A stretch of DNA of 64,000 nt from Theristus sp. LFF4_11 (GCA_030248135.1 JASANC010005021.1:1-64000), one strand, 5' to 3'. Positions 24,801 to 40,320 are shown, counted from the first letter of the stretch. The notes: generated from the sequence alone by a model not told the origin. A program made the numbers and translations.

Positions 24801-26522
24801 ACGCATCAGATGGATCAGTCCTATGGAATGTTGGGCTCCTTGTTTCGCAGTGGCTCACGTACGACATTCTTTGCGAGTCAGGTTTGTTTGGACTCGAGAC
24901 ATTCTTTGCATCGGAACTCATGCGGCTATACCGGACACGTGGAAAAAAAAACTAGCCATCTAAAAGGCGTTGAAAGTAGTAATCAAGATCAAACAAGCTT
25001 TGCTGGTTTGGAAACTGGTTTTCCTTGTGCATATGTATGGCCTGACACAATGTGTCGAATAAAATCAATCGATCTATCCGGTGTCTGTTTAAACCTGTCA
25101 CCTGTGTCGGAGAATACAGAGCATGCGAAAGTTTTGAATCACAATAAGAAGAACGAATGTGTCGCGTTTTGCTGAAATCAAAAACAACACCCCATTTGGC
25201 GCGATGTTCTTTCGCAACACCGATGCCGTTCGTTTGTTCTTCGCTAGCTCTGTGGCAAATTTCAAGTGACAGGTTTAAACGAGCATACTGTGTCAACTCC
25301 TGAAAGCGACCTTCTGTCCCGCACACACCCCAGGCGGAGCGTTACGCCGACTTGTACGCGAGCAACTGCAACAATCTGCTCTATTATCCGTTCACGTATT
25401 TCTTCCGCGCGCCGCCCGTGCTGTTTCCGCACGAGACCACAGTCAGCCAACAGCAGCCGCTGATCAACGGCATCTCCGAGGAGCTGCTGAATGAGCTCGC
25501 GCCAACCGTCGACGCCGACGTCATGGTGAATGGTGTGCTCGAGCACTCAGCCGACTCGACCAGGGAGGAGTCGCCGGTCGCGCCGGCCAAGGACAAGGAT
25601 CGCAATAGTGAGCGTGTGCCATTGGTTTTTTCTACTTCGTTTTTTTATAATGCCGTATTACCTCTAATAAACCCCCATGGGGGTTTATTTCTTCAGCAAC
25701 TTCTGGGGTGGGGGTTTATTTTTTTTGGGGGGGGGGGTTTATTTGGAAAACATTTTTAGGGGTGGGCAAAATGGCATAAATACCTTCCATGGCAGGAAGG
25801 AAGTCGCAGAAATTTCTACTCTACATAGAAATTTCCTTTTACAACAGCCTTTTGTAATGAAATTACCATTAACTCATCCATTTGGGGCCTTTGGTAGCAC
25901 AATTTCATCAGTTTCACTGCAACCAGCCACTGAATTCGCTGGGTATGTGTTTCAAACAGGTTTCCAATAATCCCCCATGGGGGACTATTTGGGGGGGATT
26001 ATTTGGAAACTTGTCGAGGGGGTGGGTTTTTTTGGGGGGTTTAATTTGGGGGGGGTTTAATAGAGGTAATACGGTATATTGAATTTTGTGCCGTGCCACA
26101 CAAAAATCAAAAAAAACCGATTGCAGCGCGCGCACACACGCCGCGACGGCCGACGTTCGTGCACGAGGACGATGGGCGGGAGGACGCGCACAGCAACGAG
26201 GGCTCCAGCTCCGAGCACGAGCACGAGCCGACGCCGCCGACCGTGAAATTCTCGGACGCCAGCAACTTCGAGTCGGTCGATGGTGGTTTTGATTTTTTTT
26301 CGCCCACCGTTGGAGTTTCGTTCATTCATGAAGCGTCATTTAGTGACCTCGTAGCTATGTTTTAACATATAGCTATGCGTCACTAAATACTGCTTCATGA
26401 ATGCCGTTTCACTCCATGAAATGTTGGTTTTTGGTGGTTGCAGCGGTCCAACGAGCACGGCCAGTCTCTCCGAATTGGTCGCGATCACCAGCAGTGAGGA
26501 CGTGGTCGTGATGCCGAAGTGA
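12886..26522 (+). CDS. NT5C2: Cytosolic purine 5'-nucleotidase (cN-II family), 16 exons
   Basis: HAD-fold enzyme that dephosphorylates IMP/GMP in purine salvage. Exons: 12886-13010, 15977-16050, 16372-16489, 20449-20544, 20684-20830, 21592-21691, 22000-22137, 22666-22773, 22902-22977, 23049-23146, 23739-23863, 24560-24629, 24795-24881, 25334-25607, 26127-26282, 26444-26522. Phases agree through exon 15. HAD motif I GFDMDYT (exon 2), motif [10 protein letters not shown] (exon 7), the conserved lysine in VDARKPLWF (exon 8) and motif [13 protein letters not shown] (exon 10) are intact, so it should be active. [19 protein letters not shown] and an acidic tail (exon 15) match the family C terminus. 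Exon 1 is inferred because DPPKR joins in phase to VFVNRSL. Oddities: no AG before exon 7, a GC donor after exon 9, and an unclear last-exon frame (stop near 26511 or 26522). About 610 residues; human cN-II has 561. Confidence 0.93.
13086..13807. mobile_element. hAT-type non-autonomous element in nucleotidase intron 1
   Basis: GTTGGGCC at 13078-13085 is repeated at 13808-13815. Ends are TAGGGTTGTTAAA and TTTAACAACCCTA, perfect short inverted repeats. The interior near both ends is AAAAATCG/TTTTT-rich; the middle has no transposase. It starts 76 bases after exon 1. Confidence 0.85.
13970..14146. mobile_element. Family B palindromic MITE
   Basis: CGAACTCTAAATTATAGGCAAT at the left (first bases) and TTTCGAGTTCGACTG-TA at the right. 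GATCACGTGATGCATGCTTT is mirrored by GCATGCACCACGTGATCACC, and each arm carries a CCAAT box (GATTGGTT / AACCAATC). Lies in intron 1. Confidence 0.85.
16637..19911 (-). mobile_element. hAT transposon (3.3 kb) in nucleotidase intron 2
   Basis: Target duplication GTCGTGTG at 16629-16636 and 19912-19919. Ends are TAGGGATGGATCCGG and GGTTCCATCCCTA; inside both ends are arrays of CCGGATCCGGC/CCGGAATCCGG. The C-terminal part of a hAT transposase lies near the left end on the minus strand. The middle (17690-17890, 19140-19420) holds further repeats with AGCTGCCCCA and GCATAGCTACG blocks, probably nested insertions. Likely no longer autonomous. Confidence 0.9.
16937..17668 (-). pseudogene. hAT transposase C-terminal fragment
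   Basis: 243-codon frame. [10 protein letters not shown] matches the LDPRFK block of hAT/ZBED-type transposases. An acidic linker follows, then a dimerisation region with [20 protein letters not shown] and [11 protein letters not shown], typical of the hAT C-terminal dimerisation domain. The N-terminal DNA-binding and catalytic parts are absent in this frame, and the sequence ends shortly after the dimerisation motif ([11 protein letters not shown]), so it is probably a remnant inside the 16637-19911 element. Confidence 0.88.
20297..20405. mobile_element. Solo hAT end related to the 16637 element
   Basis: TAGGGATGGATCCGGCAAAT, then GGCCGGGCCGGATCCGG and TTTTTATGTCTAAAAAA, closely matching the left end at 16637-16760. 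No matching right end or target duplication is seen. It stops about 45 bases before exon 4 of the nucleotidase. Confidence 0.75.
20868..20928. repeat. AT-rich tandem repeat
   Basis: About 2.5 copies of a 24-base unit built from TTAATTTAATTAATTTTAAT, starting 38 bases after the exon 5 donor. Low-complexity intron sequence. Confidence 0.8.
21058..21392. mobile_element. Two family B related fragments
   Basis: 21058-21190 contains ACCAACCAATCAGC three times as a short tandem (unit about 36 bases) and ends TAGACTG-TA. 21278-21392 has CACGTGACTCC, ACAGAATGCACG and CAACCAATCAGCTAATTGCA and ends GATTGACTGTA. Both are decayed palindromic elements in intron 5. Confidence 0.6.
21720..21936. mobile_element. 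Family B palindromic MITE
   Basis: TGATTGGTTG at the left, GATCACGTGCATGCATGCTT in the arm, then GTGCACGTGACCACCAACCA and ATAATGGAGCTCGACTG. Sits 29 bases after the exon 6 donor and ends about 65 bases before exon 7, the exon whose acceptor is abnormal. Confidence 0.75.
23978..24350. mobile_element. hAT-type MITE in nucleotidase intron 11
   Basis: Ends TAGGGTTGGTAAAAT and CTGTGCCAACCCTA. Flanks ATCATGTC (left) and GTCATGTC (right) match at 7 of 8 bases, as expected for a slightly decayed hAT duplication. Inner AAAACCG/CGGTTTT motifs resemble the 10088 element. Confidence 0.8.
25651..26076. mobile_element. Family A G-tract TIR element
   Basis: TGCCGTATTACC to GGTAATACGGTA with palindromes CCCCCATGGGGG near both ends and the usual conserved core. 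It starts 43 bases after the exon 14 donor and ends 51 bases before exon 15. Confidence 0.85.
26322..26406. mobile_element. Family C hairpin MITE
   Basis: TCATTCATGAAGCGTCATTTAG (first part) is mirrored by CACTAAATACTGCTTCATGA. The whole 85 bases fold back on itself with a short loop around TTTTAACATA. It lies in the last nucleotidase intron. Confidence 0.85.
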
Positions 26523-28321
26523 CGCGCACAAAAGAAACATGATGACAAAACGTTGTGTGAAGTGTGATAAACTGATTGTATGTGTTGTTTGCCGATTGTT
26601 TCCACCGATTGTTTTGCTCCGGAACACTTGAAGGAAGCGCTGGGTTTGAAATGCCGGTGTTCCGCAGTAGTTCCGTGCAGATATGACTTTGTCTGACGCA
26701 ATTTTTTTTTCTTGTGCATAAGTTGGACGCGAGGTTTTCTTTGTCTGTGCGTCCAGCCCGCCAACTTCTCTATTTGTAAAGTGCTAGTTTTCAGACAGTG
26801 CACTCTTGTTCTATAACACAGTATTGCTGCCGGCCGACAGTCGCGGACAAAACAAACACACTGGCACACACGTGCGGTGGCTGCTGCTGTAGTGATGTCG
26901 AATGTGTTTATTTGTGATTGTGTCCTGTAAAGAAGTGCACTGTCTTCAGAACGTCGTCTTTATTTTGACAGATGGCCTTTCCGTTTTCACAACAATAATG
27001 TTGTTATGTGCAAGCATTGTGAATACCGTTACATTGGTTACATTACACTGGGTGATGCGTTGTTCGTGTTGTATCTCAATTATTTTACTTAACTTTTCTC
27101 TCTGTTCCGTACTTCCATTTGCTGTGATCTCCTGTGAAGGTCTAATTGCAAATTGTTTGTTTTCTAATTCTAAAAATCTTGTGTTCTCGCGTCATATTTA
27201 TGTTTTGCCATGGAATGCTTTGTTTCACGCAGATTTGTTGTATTCTGTTTGGGCTAAATTACTTTGGGTTTAGACATTGGTTTTTTGGTATTTGTTTTGT
27301 TTTTTGGTCTCGGTGCTTTCACGTGCCGTTTTTCATGTTCTCGTTTTTTACTGACTATTTTCTCTCACAAAACAACTGCTTGACTCAAGTCGGTTTTGAA
27401 TGCGTGATTTTGTATATTGTACATAATCATGTTTGAAATGGTCATTTTTTGTTTCATTGCAGTCGGTTTTTTGCCAATTAAGCTTGTACTCTCGGATAAT
27501 TTTTTTTTTGTTCAAAACTCAATCGTGACTGATAACTGATTCCAGCAAGCCTTTTTTTTCATTTTGTTGATATCTTGTTCCAGTTCCACCAGTGGTACAA
27601 TTTTTTTATTTGTGGCTCATTATGTTCACCACTTCAATTCTCCGCCCTTTCAAAACGAATTGAAACGGAAACGAATTGAATTGATGTTTTTTTGTATTTC
27701 TATTGAAAAATCAAAGTCGTAAAATAATAAAAAGTACAGTGTGATTTCTGTGAGTCTGTGTTTTTCCAACAACAGTTTTTTTGCATTTTGGGGACATTAA
27801 TCACATCATTTTCAGAACAGCTAATCCAGCTTGGTGGTCATGGCTCAATTTTTTGAGGGGACTTAGGGGACGCACTTCATGGGGGGCAAGGGCACCCCAT
27901 GAAACAAGCGCACCGCATGGGCATGACGCCAAGCGCAGCGCTGGACATGTATAGTCGAGCAAGTTTGTGATACTCAAGTTGCACAGGGTAACTCAGCGCA
28001 CACGCAGTTCCGTCTCTGGCTTTATTTTGTTGCTTTGCCACTTGCTCTGTAGTTGTTCCAAGGCTTTTACAGAATTTTAAAATAACAATCAAGTACCATT
28101 TCAATCAAGTTAACACATTCATGTCTGTCCGTGTAACCCGACTGGTAAACTGCAAACTAAGGTACGTGAAATAAATTGTACAAAACAAAATTTTCTGATG
28201 TTATCAAAGCAATAAAACAGGTTACTATTTTTTGAGTTTATGAACATTTCAAACCGATATTTTCTCGTGGCTAAGTTCACATGTATTACTAAAAAAACGC
28301 TGTATCACAATGAAAACATAG
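26523..28321. other. Nucleotidase 3' flank; no further gene recognised
   Basis: T-rich sequence. A 123-codon hydrophobic frame at 26902-27273 has no recognised motif and looks like chance in T-rich DNA. 26795-26930 resembles sequences at 16548-16625 and 63880-63960 (CTGTGTGTTTGT, CCGTGCAACATTA), suggesting one more degenerate repeat family. Confidence 0.4.
27726..27731 (+). terminator. Candidate poly(A) signal, nucleotidase gene
   Basis: AATAAA followed within 35 bases by a GT-rich stretch (GTGTGATTTCTGTGAGTCTG). It would give a 3' UTR of about 1.2 kb. Confidence 0.3.
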
Positions 28322-29420
28322 TACAGGGTGAGCCAAAAAAAGGTTCCAATTCTAAAATGCTCTCACTGGTTTGTGCTGAGTTGTTTCGAGCTGAAAATTG
28401 GAACACTAATAGAAAACATTTGGAGGTTTTTCTGACCAAATTTTTGTCATGGTATGTTGCCCCTATCACTCACTACAGCAAAATATCCGGAAAATATGAA
28501 AAATCGACAAATGTTGTAAAATGCAGAGGGTTGATTTAACTGTAACAAAGATCAAAAGAATGAACGTTGGTGACAGCCCGAATGTTCACAACACAAAAAA
28601 AGATGAAAAAAGCAATATGAGTTTAAAGCAGCTTAGAAATGCCGAATGCTGAGTTGCATTTGAACAGTTTTTGATCACTCCAATGTTTCACTTCAAGTCT
28701 GAGTGTGCGTAAGCGGTTCTGCTCAGAAAAGATGCGAATTTATCTTTTCAAATCAAAATTGTTTTTTTCCTTTTTTAATACACAAAATTTGCCACTCTGA
28801 TATTTTTACCATAGCAGACTGGTTGTTTTTCTGCAGTGAGGGATGCACTTCCATTTTCAGTCTTTGCTGCCATCATGGTTAAGTGGACGGCAGAGCAGCG
28901 AGTCTGGTCTGCCAATTGGTGGGAACATGCGAATAACTTTTCCACAGTGGTTCGGCAATGTCGTAAAAGATTCAATTTGACACCGCGTGACGATACATCA
29001 GTTCGGAAGATCGTTTATGAGCAATGATAAACAGTGAGATTATGGATGAACAGTGTTTTTTGTCAAAAATTGCTATTTTTTTGAAAATTACACTGTAAAA
29101 ATAAATTTACGTGTAAGCCAAAAAAATTTTTGATCACAAAAAACTCCCAAAGTGTTCTAACAAGTGTTCCAAATTTTAAAACACGGGATCCCTTTGTTAC
29201 AGTTAAATCAACCCTCTGCATTTCACAACATTTGTCGATTTTTCATGTTTTCCAGATATTCTTCTGTAGTGAGTGATAAGGGCAACATATCATAACAAAA
29301 ATTTGGTCAGAAAAACCTCCAAATGTTTTCTAATAGTGTTCCAATTTTCAGTTTGAAACACCTTAGCACAAACCAGTGAGAGCATTTTAGAATTGGAACC
29401 TTTTTTTGGCTCACTCTGTA
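28322..29420. mobile_element. Mariner-like element with about 235-base inverted repeats
   Basis: TA-CAGGGTGAGCCAAAAAAAG at the left matches, inverted, CTTTTTTTGGCTCACTCTG-TA at the right. The match continues inward for about 235 bases (28324-28560 against 29185-29418). A TA duplication and CAGGGTG ends fit the Tc1/mariner group. The interior is only about 620 bases and encodes just a helix-turn-helix fragment, so the copy is non-autonomous. Confidence 0.88.
28875..29027 (+). pseudogene. Transposase helix-turn-helix fragment
   Basis: About 50 codons beginning MVKWTAEQRVWSANWW and continuing FSTVVRQCRKRF, then a stop. The pattern (W-T-x-E-x-R, a short helix, V-x-R-x-C/F-R-x-x-F) resembles the N-terminal helix-turn-helix that precedes mariner-type transposases. 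No catalytic domain follows. Confidence 0.6.
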
Positions 29421-29600
29421 TACCCAGCCAAGAGTCATTTTGAATTTCACTGGTAAGAAAGAAACAGTTCATATAGGCGCACAAAGTTGTGTATGGTCAA
29501 AAGTCAATACAAAAACGTGTTGACCCTTCGCGACTCCTCGAGTTGGTTATGAGAGAAACGTTTGAGTTTCACAAAAACTCCAATACACGTCGTCGCCAGC

Positions 29601-34169
<4,569 letters not shown>

Positions 34170-35352
34170 GTTTTCAAACGCTTTCGGTTTTTAGTTCCCA
34201 TGTAGATTGTGTGTGGACACTTAAAAAAATGTTTAATTCTTTAGCAGACGCAGTTCAGATTTTGAAGGGTAACAATGAAACAGTCTGAAAGCGTTTTGTA
34301 CATATGTACTTCACATACAACCTACTGCTGCGATGTTGGACAGCTACATATAGCCTATTTTTAATCTATGGGGTCAAAACTGGCGTGACGTGCTTTGAAA
34401 CATGCGCTTGCCACGCACAGCAACCCGGACTTAGAGTTCGGCTGATATCGCAACGTAACATGAAAAACACGTGAGATAAAAAAAAGTGAACGTGAACTGA
34501 AATTCTGGTGCCTGTGCATGAGAAACGGTCGTTTCGAAAGCAAATCACATCATTTCTGTCGCTGAGACGTTTGAACCAATCTACAATACAAACACACGAG
34601 CACTCAAATGACATTAGCTGTCGGTTACATATGATTTTATATGACTGTGCAAAATCAACCGAGTTCATTGTCATTAGATCAAGACTTTAGATATACATAG
34701 TATACATACACCAATCAGCAATAATTGTTTAAAGAAAGGTGCGGTTTTCGGAGGCAAAAATGTTTTCTCCCATAACTAAATGTACCCATTGAAAGTAATA
34801 TGATGTTTTAACCGGTACACGTGCATAATGCCATAAATTAAAGACTATATTCAATCGAATTTTATACTACACAACAAAATAAGTCTATCTCTTACGTGTG
34901 CACTGTAAATAACTATGAGCAAAAAATACCACATGATCTGAGACAAAAAAGAATAAAAAAAAGTGAAATATTGGCGAAATAATCAGACAAATAAACAAGG
35001 TTGTCTACGTTTCACGTTCCCGAAAACACGTCCCATGATTCTGTCTCATCATTGGTTAGCTTTGACTGCAGTTAGTGGTGTTTGGTCTGCAACTTCATTA
35101 TCATTAAAACTTTTGCAGCACACACGCGTGTGCATACCACACTCTCCGGGAATTTGTAAATGTTTGTTTTACTGTTTGGTGCTTGCATTACTTTTGCAGT
35201 TAAAAATTTTAAATTCGACGCACAAATTGGAACTGAAAGTATATCAACATGGGCGTGTAAGTAATGTTTTGTCAAAGTGCCTTTTCAACAAAACCGACGT
35301 CAAGTCTGGTGCGGAAACAGTTTTTTTCAGATGTACCAAACCAACCATATTA
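34170..35352. other. Intergenic, upstream of the protease; no gene recognised
   Basis: AT-rich, no exon-like segment found on either strand. It should contain the protease promoter; no convincing TATA box could be chosen. Confidence 0.4.
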
Positions 35353-35705
35353 TACCGTATTACCCCCATTAACCCCCCCCCCCCACCATTAATCCCCCCC
35401 AATAAACCCTCACCCCCACGACAAGTTTTCGAATAATCCCCCCCACAAATAATCCCCCATGGGGGATTATTGGAAACCTGTTTGAAACACATACCCAGCG
35501 AATTCAGTGGCTTGTTGCAGCAAAAATGATGAAATTGTGCTACCAAAGGCCCCAAATGGATGAGTTAATGGTAATTTCATTACAAAAGGCTGTTGTAAAA
35601 AGAAATTTCTATGTAGAGTAGAAGTTTCTGCGACTTTCTTGCCTGCCATGAAAGGTATTTTTGCCATTTTTCAATAAACCCCCACCCCTAGAATTTGTAA
35701 ATAAA
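35353..35705. mobile_element. Family A element, one end missing
   Basis: TACCGTATTACCCCC at the left and the conserved core follow, but the sequence breaks off after CCCCTAGAATTTGTAAATAAA without the second G/C-tract and terminal repeat. Truncated copy. Confidence 0.8.
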
Positions 35706-38110
35706 GCAATTGGGAATAGGATTGGGGATAGAATAACTGGCATTAGGAATAGGATTAGAATTCGAAATATGATAGGGAATAGGATTAGGAATACAAATGG
35801 TGCAGCAATAATAGCATAGGATTAGGATTTCTGTTTTCCCAGAAACGTATGAACACAACTCACCACGAAATTGAGTCCATCGTGCATTTCATCTGTTAAA
35901 ACGTGAATTTTACATATCACTACTCAACTTTACACTGAGACCACGGCACTACTTACTCCACTACCATTGATTTTGTGCCACAACACACGTGAACTAGTGA
36001 AATTAGTAGTTGGACTAGTAGTCAGCATAACAGTGATAGTTTCTTAGTGTTATAAGTAACACGGCTTTAGTAACAACAACAACGCGCCTAGTAGAGAGTG
36101 TAGTAGCGTTATTATCTCAGTGTTGAACGATCATTGTGTCGGCACAACAGACTGAAACATTCATACGAACCATTCTCATCGCATCATTCTTGAACGTTTT
36201 GCGGTGTCATCAAGTATTTATAGCGGCAAATCGGGAGGCAATTGTGACGCTGTTGCGAAGTTGTCATCATTTACCAATTTCCATGTGCAATCAACTTGGC
36301 AGCAAGACAACCACAGTAGAAATCGTCTCTACTTTTACACAGTATCTTGCGTGTGTACCATACATTCTTTTTTGTGCGTGTTGTTTTCAAAATTGTTCGT
36401 ATAAACTTTGTGTTTGTCACACCGTCGCTTTTCGAACGCACTGTGTCTGCGAAATTAACTTATAAAATAAAAAAAATGTTCGGCGGGACATCGGTGTGTT
36501 TTGTGTTGCGAACAGGAAAAATGCGGCACACACTATGGTTGTCGTTTATTTTTTTTAAAAGAGTATCTCGATTTCACTTTCAGAAAAAAGAAAAGAATGG
36601 AGTATGGTGCAAAGTATGGTGCAAAGTAGGAGTAAAAAATAATTCCGATTTTAATTTGCAATTGCAAACCGATTAGCAATTTCGTACATCATTGGAGACG
36701 CACATGGGGGTCATAGTTTGGGTTTAACTGTTTTTTTCCTGTACTAAAAACAAGGATTCAATCAAACACGTGGTGAAAAAAGACACTGTCGAAATGAAAC
36801 GAAATGTAAACAATGTAAATCGCTAAGCAGTCATGGTCTAGTGATTTACTAACGTGGCTTTTCGTACTTTAGTAGTTTTTGTTGATTTACTAGTTTCGTG
36901 TGCTTTTGTAGTTTATGGGGTTGTGCTTTAGCAGCGCAACAATCCGACAAGATTCAAAGAGTTTGAGAAATTTAAAATTTTGAACTCACTTCCGCAATAG
37001 GTGATTGGTCCGCCGATTGGCGTTAAACCACAATGCAGTTGGCGTCAAACCAAAGAACCACAGCTGACTGGTGTTTACAGCGCCAGATTCCTATCAACAA
37101 ATCAAGGCCCCTTTCAGTTTACACAATGCAAGGAACATAATGCGATTTATCAGGCTAATTTGCACCGCATGAATTATGTCCCAAAACAGTTAGTTTATTG
37201 TTAACGCACAAGTTTGTAAAAACGCACATCGCATAAAACTGCGCAAAATAAACTACCATATCGGTATATCCACGACAATAAACTGGTTATATCTTGACCT
37301 ATAACCTATAACCTAACCGGTCGTATATTTTGAAAACATACGTGTGCTCGTACGATTGTATCAAATCATGCGCTTGATGAAACACAGATGATCGACAAAA
37401 GGATCTTATAAGTTCAGCGAAAGAAATCCCACAAACAATGCACAAGAAATGCCAGATACAATAGGTCCGCAAACAGTGTGACTACTTCAAGAAACGTAAT
37501 AAGAACTCTAGTCAACACATAAAAAGAGTGACTGATTTTTTATGTTACCGTTTGTTAGGACGTCGATTTTTCGCAGAAAAACGGCATAAATTGTTCACAG
37601 ACAAGATAACACATTAATTCTGCATCTAAAAATAAGTTCCGCAACGGAATTGAAGACATATATTTCCTTGAAATAAATTGCCGAGACATTTTAACCTTTG
37701 ATCTAGATTTAACACGGATGTCGTATTGTAGTTTGCAAATATTTTGTGTTTTGTTAGTTTTGTCATGGAAGTTTATGAAAAGATGAATGATAAAACCAGT
37801 TTTTATTCAGCAGACAAAGGGATTATTTTTCGAGATTTGGAACGTTGCATATTCAGTCCAAAGTTTTTGAAATTATCTGCGTTATCTTTTTTGTTTTCCT
37901 ACATTTCCTTGAAGGTTTTAACAGCGTTTTGCAAATGTTTCAAGTTTATCTAACTCATTGCACCCATTGTACAGTAAAACTGACACGGGAATGTGTGGTC
38001 AAAAATTTTAAATCCTCTCAAAGTCGAAGTCAATTTAAAGGGAGCAAACTGCTTATCATAAGATTGATTTGACACTTGTTCATCTACCCGTGTAACATTT
38101 GTGTATAGTC
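35706..38110. other. Intergenic between divergent genes; no gene recognised
   Basis: 35706-35830 is a degenerate tract of GGAATAGGATTAG units. 35940-36110 is rich in ACTAGTA-type motifs. ORFs at 36136-36465 and 37744-37953 show no domain. This is the upstream space shared by the protease (-) and the ShK gene (+). Confidence 0.4.
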
Positions 38111-38253
38111 AACAGTCGAACGGCAATCCTCGTAGTCAATTAGATGATTGGTTGGTGTTCACGTGATGCACGCTTTCTGTGTGTGGGCATTGCTGTTTGC
38201 GTCAGTTATCACCAACCAATCAGCTGATTGCCCATAATTTAGAGTCAGACTGT
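38111..38253. mobile_element. Family B palindromic MITE
   Basis: CAGTCGAACGG at the left, ATGATTGGTTGGTG and TCACGTGATGCACGC in one arm, ACCAACCAATCAGCTGATTG and AGAGTCAGACTG-TA in the other. It ends 160 bases upstream of the ShK gene ATG and could carry promoter elements. Confidence 0.8.
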
Positions 38254-38412
38254 ATACAGTTTTTTCCATTGAAGCGCAAACCTCAATCAATCAATCCTCA
38301 GATTAAAAAAATGACAGGCTCTTATTAAAAATTTCAATACCGAGGACTCCCAAAAATGAAACACCTTGTTCTTTTCAGCCATTTGAAAAAATCACAAGAA
38401 AACTTTAAAAAA

Positions 38413-40176
38413 ATGAAGCTGTCCGCAAAGCTGCTCGTGCCGCTGTTGGTAGTCGTCGTCTCCGCCCATCCGCACGCACAGCCGACCTCCATACCGCATA
38501 CGCATCAGACGCGCGCGTTCACGTTTCCGGTGCCGGAGCGGACCACTCGAACGTCATTCGCTGGGCAGTCGTCGGTCACCGAAGCTCCCGCCACGGTCAT
38601 CGGCTATCTGCTCTGGGAGCCCGGCTCCGGACTGACGCTGAAATCGTTGCCGGAAAAGGCCGATCTCCAGGAGTCCGTCCAGAAGCAGGCGCGCGATCTG
38701 TTCAAGAGAGCGCTCGAGCATAAAACACTGGACGTGAATGAGATCATGCAGAAGGCGAGGACGCCGCCGCCGCTGCCGCCGTCGACCGCCGGCGCTCGTC
38801 GGTTTACCGTCGGCCCGTCCGTCCGACAACAGAGCTGCTTTGACACCAATGAGGTCTGCGGGCTGTTTTCCTCTTGTTTTTATGCTTTACACAGGTATGT
38901 ATTTTTGTCTTAATGTCGTTGATTTTCAACTGTTTCGTGCAGTTTTAAGTTTTTTTTCATTGCTGCACGTAGTGTGTTTTAGGCTGTTTTATGTGCTTTC
39001 CTACTGTTTCAGGCTGTTTTATGTTTTTTTTGTTTTATGTGGTTTTATGCCCTGGTATTAACCTATTAATATGCTATCTGATGTTTAGATTGTTTTACGC
39101 TGTTTTATGTTACTTCCATTTCTCTGCTGTTTCATGCTGTTGTTCTCCATTATATGTTGATTTGTGCTTAATGCAGTTAACGTTCGTAATTACAAATTTT
39201 AGCTGTGCTGTTTCTGGGCTGCACAAGATGAATGCTTCAAGAACAAAGGCTACATGGCATCACATTGTCAAGCGGCTTGCAGCGCGTGCAACTGTAAAGG
39301 TCAGTTAAAGGTGACATTAAACAGTTTTCACGTGCCAGCGGTTTCGCCGTGCACTGTCACCCACTTGCCAGCAAAAAGCACACTGTCTCTCGATTATTTC
39401 AAAAAATAATCTCGTTTACGAAAGACATGTTTCTCTGTAAAACATCTTTGTATCGCCGCCCCATTGTATTGTATCTGTATTGTATCTTCAGTGGAACAGA
39501 CAAACAAGTTTTGCAGAAGTGGACAAGACTCGATGCGCGGTCGGAATCGCACCGCACTGCAAACTTGACCGGCGGCAAGTGGCCGTGCCGAAGGATGGGG
39601 ACCCGTTTCCCGCGAGGGCAGCGACCGCTTCGATCAACGCTGATTGTGCTGACAAGTTTTTGGTAAAAACAAAACAACTGATCTGTGTTTTCTTTTTTAG
39701 ATCCGCAAAAAGCCAGATTTTGTATGCATATGCAGTCGTAATTTGTGGCGCTGTAGTTGAAAATGATACAACGTTGATTGAAACTGGGCCTGTGTAAATT
39801 ACCGCATGTTACATCCATAGACCCAGACACAAAAGCTCGTGTTTGTATTAAGATACCGGTTGTTGGGTTTTTTGCAGGATTGTTGTTTCTGGCAGCGCCA
39901 AGGCCTCTGTGATCAGCATCCGTTTTTCATGCGTGCCAACTGCCAGAAGGCCTGTGGGACGTGCGGCTGTTCATGTGAGTGTTTCAATCAGTGTGTCAAA
40001 ATGATCGATTTTTTTCATTATATTGGAAATTCTTTGTTTAATCATAAAAGCTTAGTGAACCAGCTGTTAATAATTCCATGTAAAACGTCACTTTAATCCT
40101 ATGCAAAAAAATTTCAGTCCAAACGGCACTCACCAGCAAATGCCGACCGAAACGAAGTGGATGTCCGAAAAACTGA
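38413..40176 (+). CDS. Secreted protein with two ShK (ShKT) domains
   Basis: Exons 38413-38853, 39203-39299, 39517-39662, 39878-39974, 40118-40176; phases agree and the sum is 840 bases (279 residues). The ATG at 38413 is preferred to the in-frame one at 38356 because it starts directly with a signal peptide (KLLVPLLVVVVSA). A pro-region of about 120 residues (Pro-rich near its end) precedes two six-cysteine ShK domains, each with the core CCFW and spacing C-x6-C-C-x7-C-x10-C-x3-C-x2-C, joined by a 40-residue spacer. A short basic tail ends the protein. ShK domains bind or block potassium channels in some proteins, but many are extracellular modules of enzymes and matrix proteins. No catalytic domain is visible, so function is open. 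Both domains are split by an intron at the same point. Confidence 0.9.
38930..39120. repeat. Degenerate CTGTTTTATGT tandem tract
   Basis: In ShK intron 1, CTGTTTTATG, GGCTGTTTTATGT and close variants recur at least six times with irregular spacing. Simple-sequence expansion. Confidence 0.6.
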
Positions 40177-40314
40177 ACAAAAATCAATTTCATTTATGAC
40201 TGTACTTTATGAGAATGAGTGTGACCTTCTAAAGGTTGACTTAGAACATGTAGTCTTTCGCAAATTGAAATATTTTAAAAATGACTATTGAAATGGTGGT
40301 GTTTTAGTTGCTTT

Positions 40315-40320
40315 TTTATT
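40315..40320 (-). terminator. Candidate poly(A) signal, STRA6-like gene
   Basis: AATAAA on the minus strand (TTTATT on plus), 240 bases past the stop at 40560. Confidence 0.3.

Noticed and set aside
26902..27273. 123-codon hydrophobic frame downstream of the nucleotidase
   Set aside because: T-rich DNA gives hydrophobic frames by chance; it lies in the likely 3' UTR and overlaps a degenerate repeat.
35706..35830. Telomere-like GGATTAGGAATAGG tract
   Set aside because: Units are irregular and short, unlike an exact telomeric array; treated as simple sequence.
39517..39662. Acceptor at 39490 (CTTCAG) for the third ShK-gene exon
   Set aside because: It would put the exon in the wrong phase after exon 2; the TTTTGCAG acceptor at 39516 restores the frame leading into the second ShK domain.
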